From: Salisapilia sapeloensis
Lineage: Eukaryota; Oomycota; Peronosporomycetes; Peronosporales; Salisapiliaceae
Reading direction: 5' to 3'
Assembly (NCBI GenBank): GCA_023334545.1
Contig: JAADVB010000071.1
Location: 1 to 64,000, forward strand
Length of the DNA: 64,000 bases
Positions 43,898 through 53,114 of the stretch are shown piece after piece. Positions within the stretch are counted from its first letter, which is position 1; each line of letters begins with the position of its first letter. A program made the position numbers and the translations under genes. Below the pieces are notes generated by a model. The model did not search any database. It was not told the origin of the DNA and saw only the letters and a program-made list of their open reading frames with translations.

Positions 43898-44314
43898 TCA
43901 ACTTGTATTCTTTTGTTTATTCTTTTTCTTTCGCCGTTTCGCCTTGGCGTTTTTCGCGTGGCTGCGTGCCTCTTGCTCCCGAAGTTGTCGCAGTAGCTCG
44001 TCGTGCGCGCTCTCTGGCTTTTTCCGTTTTCGACTTGATACTTGCCCCTTGGATTGGTCTACCGCATCATTATCCGTTGGAATGGCTTCGGTCGTGTCTT
44101 CCACCTCGGATTTCTTTGTTAACTTCCGTCGGAGCTTCTTTTCTTCTGGCGTTAGATCTTGGCCAGTTGGCACCGAATCCTGGCGTGCGGGCTTATAGAG
44201 CTGGACTTGCGTGGTTTTTTTCTTCTCCTGATTTTCCACCTCCTCCTCTACTTGGAACCAGGCATTGACAACGTCCAAGGCATTAGCCTTGAATGTTAAT
44301 TCGTCCTCCTCCAT
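43898..44314 (-). CDS. Small Lys/Glu-rich nuclear-type protein, unrecognised
   Basis: From ATG 44314 (MEEDELTFKANALDVVNAWF) this gives 138 residues; the 26 codons upstream lack an ATG. It starts with a conserved-looking helix, then charged sequence with NLS-like runs (SSRKRKKPESAHDELLRQL, KAKRRKKKNKQKN). Size and composition are those of small nucleolar or ribosome-assembly proteins, but no family is identified. It shares a minus-strand neighbourhood with the kinesin, 57 bases apart, and is divergent from the PX gene. Confidence 0.6.
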   Translation of the reverse strand: MEEDELTFKANALDVVNAWFQVEEEVENQEKKKTTQVQLYKPARQDSVPTGQDLTPEEKKLRRKLTKKSEVEDTTEAIPTDNDAVDQSKGQVSSRKRKKPESAHDELLRQLREQEARSHAKNAKAKRRKKKNKQKNTS

Positions 44315-44605
44315 TCGCCAACGTCGGGACGAATTAGTTGATCCATATTGTCTGCATCTGATCCCCGGCCCGTGCAACCGTTCTTTTGTCACCCACTGTA
44401 CATGCCTCGTTTACGAGACATGCGCAAAATGGCCAATGAATGGCCGGCACCACGTCTCATGTGCTCTGGAATCCAGGCAATAAATCGAGATTTTCGCCTC
44501 CCCTTCGAAAAACTGATTTAAAGAGCGTGTGAATAACTAAACCGCGAACGCGACTTGACGGACGCACGACACTTGCAGTCCCTTCGCTCCGTTCGGCACC
44601 AAGGT

Positions 44606-44620
44606 GCTCATTCCAGCTTT
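44606..44620 (+). promoter_or_regulatory. Near-consensus oomycete initiator
   Basis: GCTCATTCCAGCTTT matches GCTCATTYYNCAWTTT at all but one or two positions. It lies only 10-24 bases before the PX-protein ATG, so the 5' leader would be very short, as is common in oomycetes. It is the best single taxonomic signal in the window. Confidence 0.65.
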
Positions 44621-44629
44621 CGCAGTCGT

Positions 44630-45427
44630 ATGGGGTGCAGCAACAACGGCGGAATGAATGCCAATGGCTCCCGCGATCTCCGCATCACTGGCGTGTCGCG
44701 TCGGGAAGGCTGTTGGCAATACCACATCGACGTCCTGGATGCGCGATCCTGCCGGCAACTGCGCTCACCGTCTATGGAATCCGTCGGGAGTAACTCGTAC
44801 AGTGAAGGAAATCATGAAGCCATGCCGCCTGTTGTCCGATATTCCGTCATGCGCCGATATAATGACTTTCGCGTCTTGCATGAAGGTTTAGTAATGCAAT
44901 ATGGTGTCGAGAAAATGCAAGAGCTGCCAGCATTTCCGGAAGGCGGATTCCTATCCTACTTGAGAGCACATGATACCAAGTTGCTGCAATATCGTCAGCA
45001 CCAACTGAACAAGTACATTCGCGCAGTCGATGACAACTGCGACCTGCACGCCAGCACGCAATTCGTCGAGTTCCTCCAACCGGACGCCACGGACCGAGCA
45101 GCCGACTGCCTCAGTCTCATGAGCAGCGCTAGTCAGCCGCACTCGTGGCATTCAATGGAGAAACTGGACCTCGCGTCGAGTGACAGCGGCCAGAATGGCG
45201 GCTACGTCTCTCTCTCCTATATTAAATCACCGGACATTTCTTTCACCTTGCCGTCGAAGGAGGCAAAGTCCCCGGTGCTCAACTTTTTAAGCCAAAGCGG
45301 TAGTCATGTCAGTGACGACGCAGACGAGTCGGATTCTGACGATGAAAACGATGAAGTCCAAGGCACGCGGTATCGTCGAGAGCTTCGGAAGCTATTTTCC
45401 TTCAGCTCGCGGCAAGATTCGTCGTAA
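44630..45427 (+). CDS. PX-domain protein with N-myristoylation-type start
   Basis: The product is 265 residues. It begins MGCSNNGG: Gly2 with Cys3 and Ser4 fits N-myristoylation plus palmitoylation, giving a membrane anchor. A PX (phosphoinositide-binding) domain spans about 20-165: ITGVSRREGCWQYHIDV, the key RRYNDFRVLHEG basic-aromatic motif, PAFPEGGFLSYLR in place of the usual proline loop, LLQYRQHQLNKYI and FVEFLQPD. The remainder is Ser-rich and then very acidic (DDADESDSDDENDE), ending RELRKLFSFSSRQDSS. One base out of frame, the following sequence encodes a strong hydrophobic helix; see findings. It probably acts in endosomal membrane traffic. The shorter upstream non-ATG reading is not used because the initiator lies directly before this ATG. 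Confidence 0.82.
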   Translation: MGCSNNGGMNANGSRDLRITGVSRREGCWQYHIDVLDARSCRQLRSPSMESVGSNSYSEGNHEAMPPVVRYSVMRRYNDFRVLHEGLVMQYGVEKMQELPAFPEGGFLSYLRAHDTKLLQYRQHQLNKYIRAVDDNCDLHASTQFVEFLQPDATDRAADCLSLMSSASQPHSWHSMEKLDLASSDSGQNGGYVSLSYIKSPDISFTLPSKEAKSPVLNFLSQSGSHVSDDADESDSDDENDEVQGTRYRRELRKLFSFSSRQDSS

Positions 45428-45682
45428 CGCAGTATATAAATATTTTTGGCCGCTTTTCTTTTCTTTGGCACTACTCTTTCTGTCATTTGTGTGGAAATGT
45501 CTCGTATTATGGCAACGACAGCTATCGCTTGAAAAGGAGCACGGACTGTCTTCCACTTGACCACTTGATTGCCGACTCCAACCTACCTGCTTCCTAGTAT
45601 CCGTTTGCTCTATACTAACGTCAAGTCAATACAACCAAGTGGAGCCACAAGTGACATCAGAGAAATCAATTTCAATTAACCA

Positions 45683-47016
45683 ATGGAACGATCAAGTCGT
45701 CGGAGTGCAGCGAAGCGAAATGCTCCTGCGACAACGTCCAGGTCAAGGAGGCAGCGAGAAGATTCTGATGAACAGGCTCCTCCGACGAAACAGCCTCGTA
45801 GCAGCGGTCGTACCACTCGCAAGTCATCAAAGGAAATGAGTGACAATGAACAATCGGATAAAGTGGATGAGGATCGCTCGAAGCCATCGACGCCACAACG
45901 ACAGACACGGAGTAGCAGGCGCGACCGGTCTTCGTCAATAAACTCCAATACATCGTCCAGTGCTTCTGACCATCGAAAGCCACCTGCAGATGACCAGGAT
46001 GACCAGGATAACGGAAATGAAGAGGAGGAAGAGAAGGAGGAGGAGACGTCCCAGTCGTCGGAAGAAAAGCTACAAGAGCTAGAGCAAAAGAAACGCATGC
46101 TTGAGGAAGGCACTTTGTCTGAGTACTGTCGTCGAGTGGCTGAGTTCAAGGAAAATCGAGATCGGTTGTTGGCACTCGCCGAGCGTCACAAGTCCCTCCA
46201 GGTGCGGAATATCCAAGACCTGCATGACTTTAGCGTCCAGCGAGCACATCATCTCTACCAAGTAGTTCCATGCATCTTCATTACTATCGATAGTCACTAA
46301 TACGTAGTTGTAGGACGGGAAGGAAGAGGTGAAGAAGGAGATGATGCAGCGATTTGATGTGTTGCTGGACAAGTGCACAAAGGAGATACAGGCGTTGGAT
46401 AAGAGTGCTGAAGCAAGTAAAGCGACGAGCAAGGACGAGTCGAAAGCGTCGGAAGAATTAAAAGACGGACACACGGACGAGTCGAATGGGACGGACGGAG
46501 AAGCTCCGACCAGTCCGGAGCTTCCGGAGGAGTCCGTCCGTCTCCAAGTCAACGACGTCACTTCCGATCTAGCCAGTATCCTACAGACAAGGGAAGAATG
46601 CGCCAAAGATGCCACTTCTTCCGTGCCGAAACCCACACTCGGTATGCTCCTACATCTTACTCTATCTTTTTGTATACTCAAGGATGGATAGAACCAGTCC
46701 GCTGCGATCATAAGCGTCTGGTGTGTGGCAAGTACATTTACGAATACGGGGATGAAGTCGTCTTGTCCTCTCCGCTGCTGCAAGAGAGTTACGTCGGCTG
46801 TGTATCATCCGTCGCATCAGACGCTGTACGTCTACTTCCTTCCTGATATTCCAAAGTACATACTCACATTTTACGTAGCTGTACATTCACTTATCTTCCG
46901 GACAAAAAGTTCGCATCTATCTGGATCTACTACGCACGCGACGTTGTGTCTTGACTCCATTCCTTCGAGGGGCTGCGTCCACTGGCAACCTACAGGCGAA
47001 CGGGTGGGCGTTCTAG
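45683..47016 (+). CDS. Sds3-like subunit of a Sin3/HDAC corepressor complex
   Basis: Five exons (45683-46261, 46314-46641, 46683-46825 and 46879-47016, with the first as given) resolve to four coding blocks of 395 residues; the introns are 52, 41 and 53 nt, GT-AG and in phase. The N-terminal 115 residues are basic, Ser-rich and disordered. The Sds3 helical domain follows: LEEGTLSEYCRRVAEFKENR, AERHKSLQVRNIQDLH, and across the splice DGKEEVKKEMMQRF. Then comes an acidic linker and a C-terminal beta-rich domain (GWIEPVRCDHKRLVCGKYIY, VRIYLDLLRTRRCVL). In yeast and animals this coiled-coil part dimerises Sin3/Rpd3 HDAC complexes in the nucleus. A 41-nt intron is among the shortest here. Convergent with LAMTOR5, 87 bases apart. 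(The count is four exons and three introns.). Confidence 0.85.
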
Positions 47017-47103
47017 GCATAGATAACAGCTCTTTCTTGTTGCCTTTGATTGCATAAGATAATGTCAAGCGACTTGAAACTAACTTGAAACTATTTTCTT
47101 TTC

Positions 47104-47433
47104 TTATTCATCCATATTGACTCGAGGAGGGAGCGACACTGCTACTGTACGATCCTTGTCTTCGGAGGAAAGGTTCGAGATCACTAGTGTGCGAGCAGAC
47201 GTTTCCAGACGGACGACTGGTGCACTTGCCACGGATTCATTCTCACCATCCTCTTCGCTCGGTGTCTTCTCGTCCTCCCCTTCGTGAAGTCGACTGAGGG
47301 AAGACGCGTGCGAAACGATGGACGTGAAAAACCCACTCGTGTGCATACGCGCAGTATCAGCAAGAGATCCCTCTGCTTTCAGGCACAAACCCTGGCTGTC
47401 CGTGACCACAACACCTTGTACGTCGTCGCTCAT
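47104..47433 (-). CDS. LAMTOR5: LAMTOR5/HBXIP-like Ragulator subunit
   Basis: A roadblock-fold subunit of the lysosomal Ragulator complex that places Rag GTPases and TORC1. From ATG 47433 (MSDDVQGVVVTDSQGLCLKA) it has 109 residues. The strand-turn GVVVTDSQGL is the family hallmark (GVLCTDSQGL in human). It is followed by a helix HTSGFFTSIVSHASSL, an acidic Glu/Ser-rich loop longer than in animals, and the closing strands VVRLETSARTLVISNL and TVAVSLPP. The frame continues upstream without an ATG, and a small first exon is possible; animal LAMTOR5 is about 91 residues, so the ATG used here gives a sensible size. Confidence 0.85.
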   Translation of the reverse strand: MSDDVQGVVVTDSQGLCLKAEGSLADTARMHTSGFFTSIVSHASSLSRLHEGEDEKTPSEEDGENESVASAPVVRLETSARTLVISNLSSEDKDRTVAVSLPPRVNMDE

Positions 47434-48262
47434 TCTTCTCTTCGTGCTATTTGTCGCTAAGATTTCGATTTGCAGCTCTTTTCCCACAAAATGCCATACT
47501 CTAATGAAAGCAAAAGGAAAGACTCCTCGTATGGAAACCTGGACTAGATGACCGGCTTCATGCAGCGTACATTTCGCCACGTTTCATATTCGTTCTGGGG
47601 ATCGATATAGGTAGGAAATAGTATGCGTACGCTCTCAACTAACTGAATGTGTATACGAATTAAACGCGCTGGTAACTTGTACGATCACATTACCGATTTG
47701 GTTAGTCGTTGAAGATGCACCTGTACAAGCGTTCGTTTTTCCCTCCCTCTTCCGTCCTTGACTTTTCCGACTCGCTGCACGAATACAGTACATGGCTTTG
47801 AGCCAACGTAGCGCCTTCGATATCTTTGCTCGACTTCCCATTCGTCTCAAATCCCATGATATCGGTATTTGTAGGTATCGACAACTAGAACCATTTAGCT
47901 TGGATATGAGCTGCTTGATTTCTTATGATTTTCGTCCATCTTTAACTACCGGCTACACAATGACGTTCGAGGGAAGAGAAGCGACGAAACGAGCATAAAT
48001 GCTTCATGTGTGTCAAAGCAGCGATGGTAAGTCTACGATGCGTGTGAAGTTTGTACATGCGTTGGTAAAAGTAGAAATTGCAAACGTATGGGGTATGTCT
48101 CGACACGTCGTCCTTGACAACTCCGTATCAGTCGCCAGCGCCTCTCCCTTTTCGAGCTGTACCATTTAAGTCGAGCCCACTTGTGCGACATGATCAGCCA
48201 TGGTGCGCGGCAAGAAAGTCTCGCGAAATGTTTACTAAAAGCATTACCTTTAATAGTAAAAA
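47434..48262. other. Gap with overlapping small ORFs, no gene assigned
   Basis: Several ORFs of 60-70 codons overlap on both strands (47635-47850 and 47702-47884 minus; 47792-47998 plus). None has a recognisable motif. A donor-like GATGGTAAGT at 48024 could belong to an untraced transcript. Confidence 0.35.
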
Positions 48263-48589
48263 CTAGCTACTTTCGGTACATCGATGCTTGCTTCGTAGTT
48301 GCTGGCGTGCCATTTCTAATCTGATAAATGGATCGTTTAGACTCTTAATCTTATCACGATGTGCATGCTCTGACGCATAAAGGTTCTGCATTCCTACGGT
48401 AAATGGCGTTTCCACATCTATCGGAGCAAGACACTTGCATGCTACGGACGGGAAAGAAGTAATCAGAGAGAAGCACTTGATTTCTTTGCGCGTCGAGCAC
48501 AAGACGGAGACGAGCCTAGTGTCGCTCTTTGCAGCGTCCTTTTTCTCGACCAAAGTCGACCCACCTGCCACACAGTCTAAGTTACACAT
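48263..48589 (-). CDS. Possible small gene, strand uncertain
   Basis: An ATG-initiated frame of 108 codons (MCNLDCVAGGSTLVEKKDAA) ends in a charged helix-like segment (KIKSLNDPFIRLEMARQQL). The opposite strand is also open from about 48378 to 48701 and ends IDFFAHDGTILLFPG, with G/C-biased third positions. Both cannot easily be genes; I prefer the minus strand for its own ATG but weakly. No family recognised. Confidence 0.3.
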   Translation of the reverse strand: MCNLDCVAGGSTLVEKKDAAKSDTRLVSVLCSTRKEIKCFSLITSFPSVACKCLAPIDVETPFTVGMQNLYASEHAHRDKIKSLNDPFIRLEMARQQLRSKHRCTESS

Positions 48590-48741
48590 TTATGACTTGA
48601 TGGACTGCGATCGTGATCAGTGGGACCTTATCGATTTTTTCGCTCATGATGGCACCATTTTACTTTTCCCGGGCATGGCGCAAGCCTTTTCACGCACCTA
48701 ACTGCTTGGCAATCCGCATTTTACTTCCCACCACCCACTGT

Positions 48742-48748
48742 CCATTCC
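48742..48748 (+). promoter_or_regulatory. Initiator-like element of the SANT-repeat gene
   Basis: CCATTCC, within TGTCCATTCCCCACTTG, fits the YCAYTYY initiator core, 26 bases before the ATG. Confidence 0.4.
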
Positions 48749-48773
48749 CCACTTGTACGACCGGGTATACACC

Positions 48774-50006
48774 ATGAGCCGTCCCTTGCCACAAGATCGA
48801 CCAATTACCACGTCAGCGACACCCGACGAGCATCAAGTCTGTGAACGGTCTGAGGGCAATATCAAGGTCGACGTGACCAATTATGAATGGTCCTATCAGC
48901 CGACGATGCACGTCACCCAATTCCTGCCGCAACTGTCGCTGCAATGTCTATGCCAACCAGAGGCCATGAGCAACATCACGCACCAGCTCATGCAGCTCGG
49001 GTTCGACACGCCAGAGTCCATTGCACTGGCAAAGCCAAATGAACTTGCCCACGCTGGTATCACCAACCAAAACGACCAGTCCACCTTGCTCTCTTACGCA
49101 CGGCAGCACGAGCAGCAAGTTGCCGAGATGAACCGCAGCCAAAGAGACGGAGCCTCGACAATCTCCCACTGGTTGCACGGCTGCGGCATACCTCTTAATG
49201 CGTGCTATGAATACTCGGAGGCACTACGTCGTCTCAACTACTGCGATCCACTGGACTTATGGTCACTCCAACACGATCGTGAAGCCCTCATGTGCTTTCG
49301 ACATGGCCACGCTCGCCTCGTGGCCTGTCGAGTGGCATCGCTCGATTATCCACAGGAGCCTATTTACGACGTTGGATCGACCCAAACATCATTGCAACCG
49401 GTAGACTTGCACGCATCTGTATTGCATGAGTTCGACAATGAGCTCGACGATAAGCTGGTGGATGCGTTCCTACACCAAATGCCAACAGTGTCTTATGCAC
49501 GAAGCAGTAACTCTGCGTCCGAGACGGCGTATGCACCAGGATCAAACGTCCCAATGGAAATTATCTACCTCATCGACGAAGCCGTGAATCAAGCGCATCC
49601 AAACCCATGCCGTAACCGTCAGAAGATTCAATGGAAAGCGCTATCTAATGGCAAGATGAAAGGATCTCAATTTGCACCTCTGACGCAGTACACAGCGGAA
49701 GAGTTGGAAAGTGCGTACCGGCAAACTCGACCGAGTGGACGCGATTGCCGTGGTGGGTCGACCTTCTGGAGCACCGAGAATCGTCTGCTCTTGTACAACG
49801 CAGTTGAAGACCCTCGTTGCAGGCATCTCGGAAAAGTGTGTTGGGAAATGATTGCTAATGGCGACACAGGCGTGAAAGAGTACGAACCTCTGCGTCATTT
49901 CAGTGCCTCCCAACTACGTTCTCGCCATCGCTCTCTCTGGGGGGACAAACGTCCCCAGCGTCTACGTGAACAGAAAGCGGCCAAGCGACGAAAGACGTCT
50001 AGTTGA
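48774..50006 (+). CDS. Protein with SAM-like region and two SANT/Myb-like repeats
   Basis: 410 residues, single exon, from ATG 48774 (MSRPLPQDRPITTS), just after an initiator-like site. Residues about 45-125 read like a helical SAM-type module (ITHQLMQLGFDTPESIALA, GITNQNDQSTLLSYA), and a second similar helical part follows (HGCGIPLNACYEYSEAL). The C-terminal third contains two related modules of about 62 residues. The first (about 261-322) has IDEAVNQAHP ... IQWKALSNGKMKG ... FAPLTQYTAEELESAYRQ. The second (about 331-392) has TFWSTENRLLLYNAVEDP ... VCWEMIANGDTGV ... YEPLRHFSASQLRSRHRS. The spacing of Trp, NG and the final helix suggests Myb/SANT-like DNA-binding repeats. A basic NLS (AAKRRKTSS) ends the protein. 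A nuclear DNA-binding role is inferred. Confidence 0.65.
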   Translation: MSRPLPQDRPITTSATPDEHQVCERSEGNIKVDVTNYEWSYQPTMHVTQFLPQLSLQCLCQPEAMSNITHQLMQLGFDTPESIALAKPNELAHAGITNQNDQSTLLSYARQHEQQVAEMNRSQRDGASTISHWLHGCGIPLNACYEYSEALRRLNYCDPLDLWSLQHDREALMCFRHGHARLVACRVASLDYPQEPIYDVGSTQTSLQPVDLHASVLHEFDNELDDKLVDAFLHQMPTVSYARSSNSASETAYAPGSNVPMEIIYLIDEAVNQAHPNPCRNRQKIQWKALSNGKMKGSQFAPLTQYTAEELESAYRQTRPSGRDCRGGSTFWSTENRLLLYNAVEDPRCRHLGKVCWEMIANGDTGVKEYEPLRHFSASQLRSRHRSLWGDKRPQRLREQKAAKRRKTSS

Positions 50007-50079
50007 TAAAGTGCTTGTATTTTTAAATCAAAGACGGCAACGAGTCCATTTTCATTTGTTATCATGCTCCATGAGATAC

Positions 50080-51339
50080 TCATCGACCATCCTTTTCATG
50101 CGTCTTCTTATGACGAGCAAAGTTACTCACTTGTGTAAACTTCTTTTCACAACCTTCAAAAGGACACACGTACGGTTGGAAGCCTGCGTGCATCCAAATG
50201 TGTTCTTTTAAAGACACAGAGTGCGCGAACTTCTTGCCACAGCCGTCGTAATGGCAAGCATATGGCTTGACACCAGCATGAGTACGTTCGTGAGCACGTA
50301 GATTCGAGCTATGTGCATATCGTTTCGTGCAACCTTCGTACGAACACTCGTACGGTTTTTCCCCCGTATGTGTCCGAATGTGGTTCTGCAGCTCCGATCG
50401 ACCACGAAACTGCTTTTGACAGTGCGGACACTCGTGCTTTTTACTCGGCTGAACACGCGACTTGGTCACTTTCGGCTTCGAGTACATCTCCACTTGCTCC
50501 AAGAATTTGGACTGCATCTCGTTCGAAGACAATTGCGCTAGTCGAGCAGTGGACATGCCACGAGACGGCTCGTGCGTACGCTTCGTACCGGTGTTCGGCA
50601 AACTCTCAGATGTAGACAGCAAGTCCGTTTGTAAATTCGAGTTACTAAGGTTGCGAATGTACCCGTCGAGCTCACGCATGGCATCGTGGACGTAATCTGC
50701 GATGGCCCAGACTGTGTTTTCATGCATCAGACCAAGGTCGAAAGCGTACCCGTCGTCATCAATCTCGCGTACCATATCTGGCTGGTACTTGCTGATGACA
50801 TCCATCAGTCCACGCAAGTATTGCGACGGCAACAAGGTAATTTTCTGCACTAGCAATTGCTTTTCGCCGAATGGCATCGGCTGCACGCCAGTTGGGTACA
50901 CATATTCTCCCGTCGATGCATCCCGTACTTTGCCATTAGAAGTGGCCGTTTCACTGTTCACATGAGGTCTTCTGTGGGTATCCATATCATCTTCATCTTC
51001 CGTATGCGTCGCCTCGGACTCGTTCGATTCATGGACAGATGGGGCTTTGGCATTCGTCTGGCCGATCGTCGACGGTAGTAGCGACCCGATGGAAAATTGG
51101 CTACTAGTGCGCTTGTCCAGGACGGCGCTCATGGACGGCATCGGGCCCAAGTTCGATACGTGCGCATCCGAATCGTTAAACGACGTGTTCCAAGAAGCTT
51201 CCTTAGTCATGGACGGTGTGAAGGATGGGAACGACGAGGCTGGTGGTAACGGCGCCGGCGTCGTCTCAGCGTTGGCGTCAACACGCCGGCGTTTCATCGG
51301 TGGTGTATTAGAAGGGTAGGGAGCGGTCTCGGTGCTCAT
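50080..51339 (-). CDS. NET (BET extra-terminal) domain joined to four C2H2 zinc fingers
   Basis: 419 residues from ATG 51339 (MSTETAPYPSNTPPMKRRRV, with an NLS-like MKRRRV). The first 150 residues are Ser/Pro-rich. At about 157-220, FGEKQLLVQKITLLPSQYL, MDVISKYQPDM, DGYAFDLGLMHENTVW and AIADYVHDAM follow the plan of the NET/ET domain of BET bromodomain proteins, which recruits chromatin partners. From about 300 to 415 come four C2H2 fingers (CPHCQKQFRGRSELQNHIRTH; then CSYEGC, CHYDGC and CPFEGC types) with linkers HTGEKPYEC, HAGVKPYAC and HAGFQPYVC; fingers 2-4 have the CxxxxC spacing of TFIIIA/YY1-type fingers. There is no bromodomain. Probably a sequence-specific transcription regulator. 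Upstream non-ATG reading continues to 51753 but is AT-rich and likely leader. Confidence 0.82.
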   Translation of the reverse strand: MSTETAPYPSNTPPMKRRRVDANAETTPAPLPPASSFPSFTPSMTKEASWNTSFNDSDAHVSNLGPMPSMSAVLDKRTSSQFSIGSLLPSTIGQTNAKAPSVHESNESEATHTEDEDDMDTHRRPHVNSETATSNGKVRDASTGEYVYPTGVQPMPFGEKQLLVQKITLLPSQYLRGLMDVISKYQPDMVREIDDDGYAFDLGLMHENTVWAIADYVHDAMRELDGYIRNLSNSNLQTDLLSTSESLPNTGTKRTHEPSRGMSTARLAQLSSNEMQSKFLEQVEMYSKPKVTKSRVQPSKKHECPHCQKQFRGRSELQNHIRTHTGEKPYECSYEGCTKRYAHSSNLRAHERTHAGVKPYACHYDGCGKKFAHSVSLKEHIWMHAGFQPYVCPFEGCEKKFTQVSNFARHKKTHEKDGR

Positions 51340-53114
51340 GTCTGGGCAAGCAGTAGTCTCCTGATGGCGATAACGAGCTTGATTTCTTTCCTGCGGATTG
51401 ACTTCTGAGCAAGCATTCGCTAAAATGTTGGTCGTACACAAGAGATAATAGGATTGGCTGAAAAGGCTTGAAGTTTTTTGTCTTTCTACCAATAGAAAAA
51501 AGGTTGAACTGGTCGAATCAGGGTTGGGAGTGCCTGAGCTCAAGGCGTTTTGTGCAAAATTGCGAGGGGATACGTTTTCATCGACAGTGCGATGCGATAC
51601 GTACTTGGTATTGCTGTTTGTAGCCTTGAGATAGGTTTGATATAAGATGATGAAGTGGTGAAAGTATGTGATATAAAGCTTGAACACGATGCTAAGGTTA
51701 TCATTCAAACCGTGTTCGCGCTGAGTAACGATTCGGCAACATTGGGGATTCACATTTTGTAGCTCTATTAACGATAATCGAATCAGGCAATTTCGCGTTC
51801 GCTGACAATAGACAATTTTGCTTTGCCACTTACCACTGGAAACCTAAGGAAGCACTTCAACATAACCTTCCCACTAAACTCGGAGTACAAAAGCAATTGA
51901 TCGCTCGTTTTTGATGCAATCAGGAAGAAACGATCTTCGGGACGACTTTAAGTCACGCCTGGTTCCCAATGTGTGCAAATTTAAAAAAGCGCGCGAAACA
52001 GTCGCTTCACTTGCTGAGCTCTTCGCTTTACTTGCGCTATTTAGCTCTTCGCTATTATCTTATAACAGACGTAGTACAGTGGTGGACGAAATAATTGAGA
52101 GACTTTGCAACTCGCACTGTACCCGTCCCAGTAAAATGGCGAAGAGCTCAATATTGCAAGTAAATCGAATGACACTTCAACCTGGAGGGCTTCTGAGGAT
52201 CAACCACAATACGCTCGACACTATGCTCCGCCAAGGCATGAGAGAGGAATGGACGATATACGACTATACGAATGGAAAGGTGGAAAGCGACGCACGAGGA
52301 GGACGAGCCGCCAAAAACTTATGCCTTGAACCCTATTCCAACATTCCGTAGTTGTTCACAACGCCTACTATTCCTTGCATATACTCGATTATCTGCTCAA
52401 GGGATACGGTCTTAAATCTCGATAAGTAATCTGGCTGCATCTTTCTATTTCGCTTCGCTTCTATCATGGTTGTTCAGTCGTCCACTTCTTGTTATCAGGC
52501 ACACGCAAGCAGTCACTAGATGAATAGTAGAGTAATTAGAATATGACATTTGAAGTGATCGACAACGGTCATGCCCAATTCGCAATTATCGTTGCTCCCT
52601 ATTCAAACGGTGGAGTTATTCGATGCGTGCAGTACCTAGATCACGCTGCTAGGTTTTCATGCCCTGGTAAAGTGTCGCGTCTGCGTTGCAATTCGCACAC
52701 CGATCATTTGCAACGAGCATGGAATTGGAAGCAGCAATTGTAGTAGTGGTGGAATAGTGAGCTGAACTAAGACAGGAAGCAAGGTCTTCATCGGCAGGTT
52801 CGATTGCTTGCCTTCAGATTTCAAGTATGATATCAATTTGTTATGAGAGTATTTTCATGGCTTTCGATAGATTCGGCGGTTTCGACGAACAAAGCGATGA
52901 CGGGTTCAGACATCCATAAAGACTTTCACGTGTGGATACAGATACAGCGAGCTGTGGCGTAAACCGACCAGATCTATCAGAACAGGCGGCAGGTGTTTAC
53001 GCCATTTGATCTTTCCACTTCAATTTCCGTGGGACTTAGTCACTTCCAGCTCTCTGGATGCATATTTCGTCACTGAGTGCTATAGTAGGAGCTATTTAAA
53101 AGAACGTTTTCACA
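51340..53114. other. 1.8-kb gap, no confident gene
   Basis: Promoter and leader of the NET/zinc-finger gene on the left and of the P450 on the right. The plus ORF at 51911-52351 (146 codons) has an uneven composition and no motif; I do not call it. Confidence 0.4.

Noticed and set aside
43633-44268. Plus ORFs opposite the kinesin head and the small basic protein
   Set aside because: Shadows of minus-strand coding sequence with no independent motif.
51911-52351. Plus ORF of 146 codons upstream of the P450
   Set aside because: No motif, no initiator, uneven composition; in a 1.8-kb gap a frame of this size can arise by chance.
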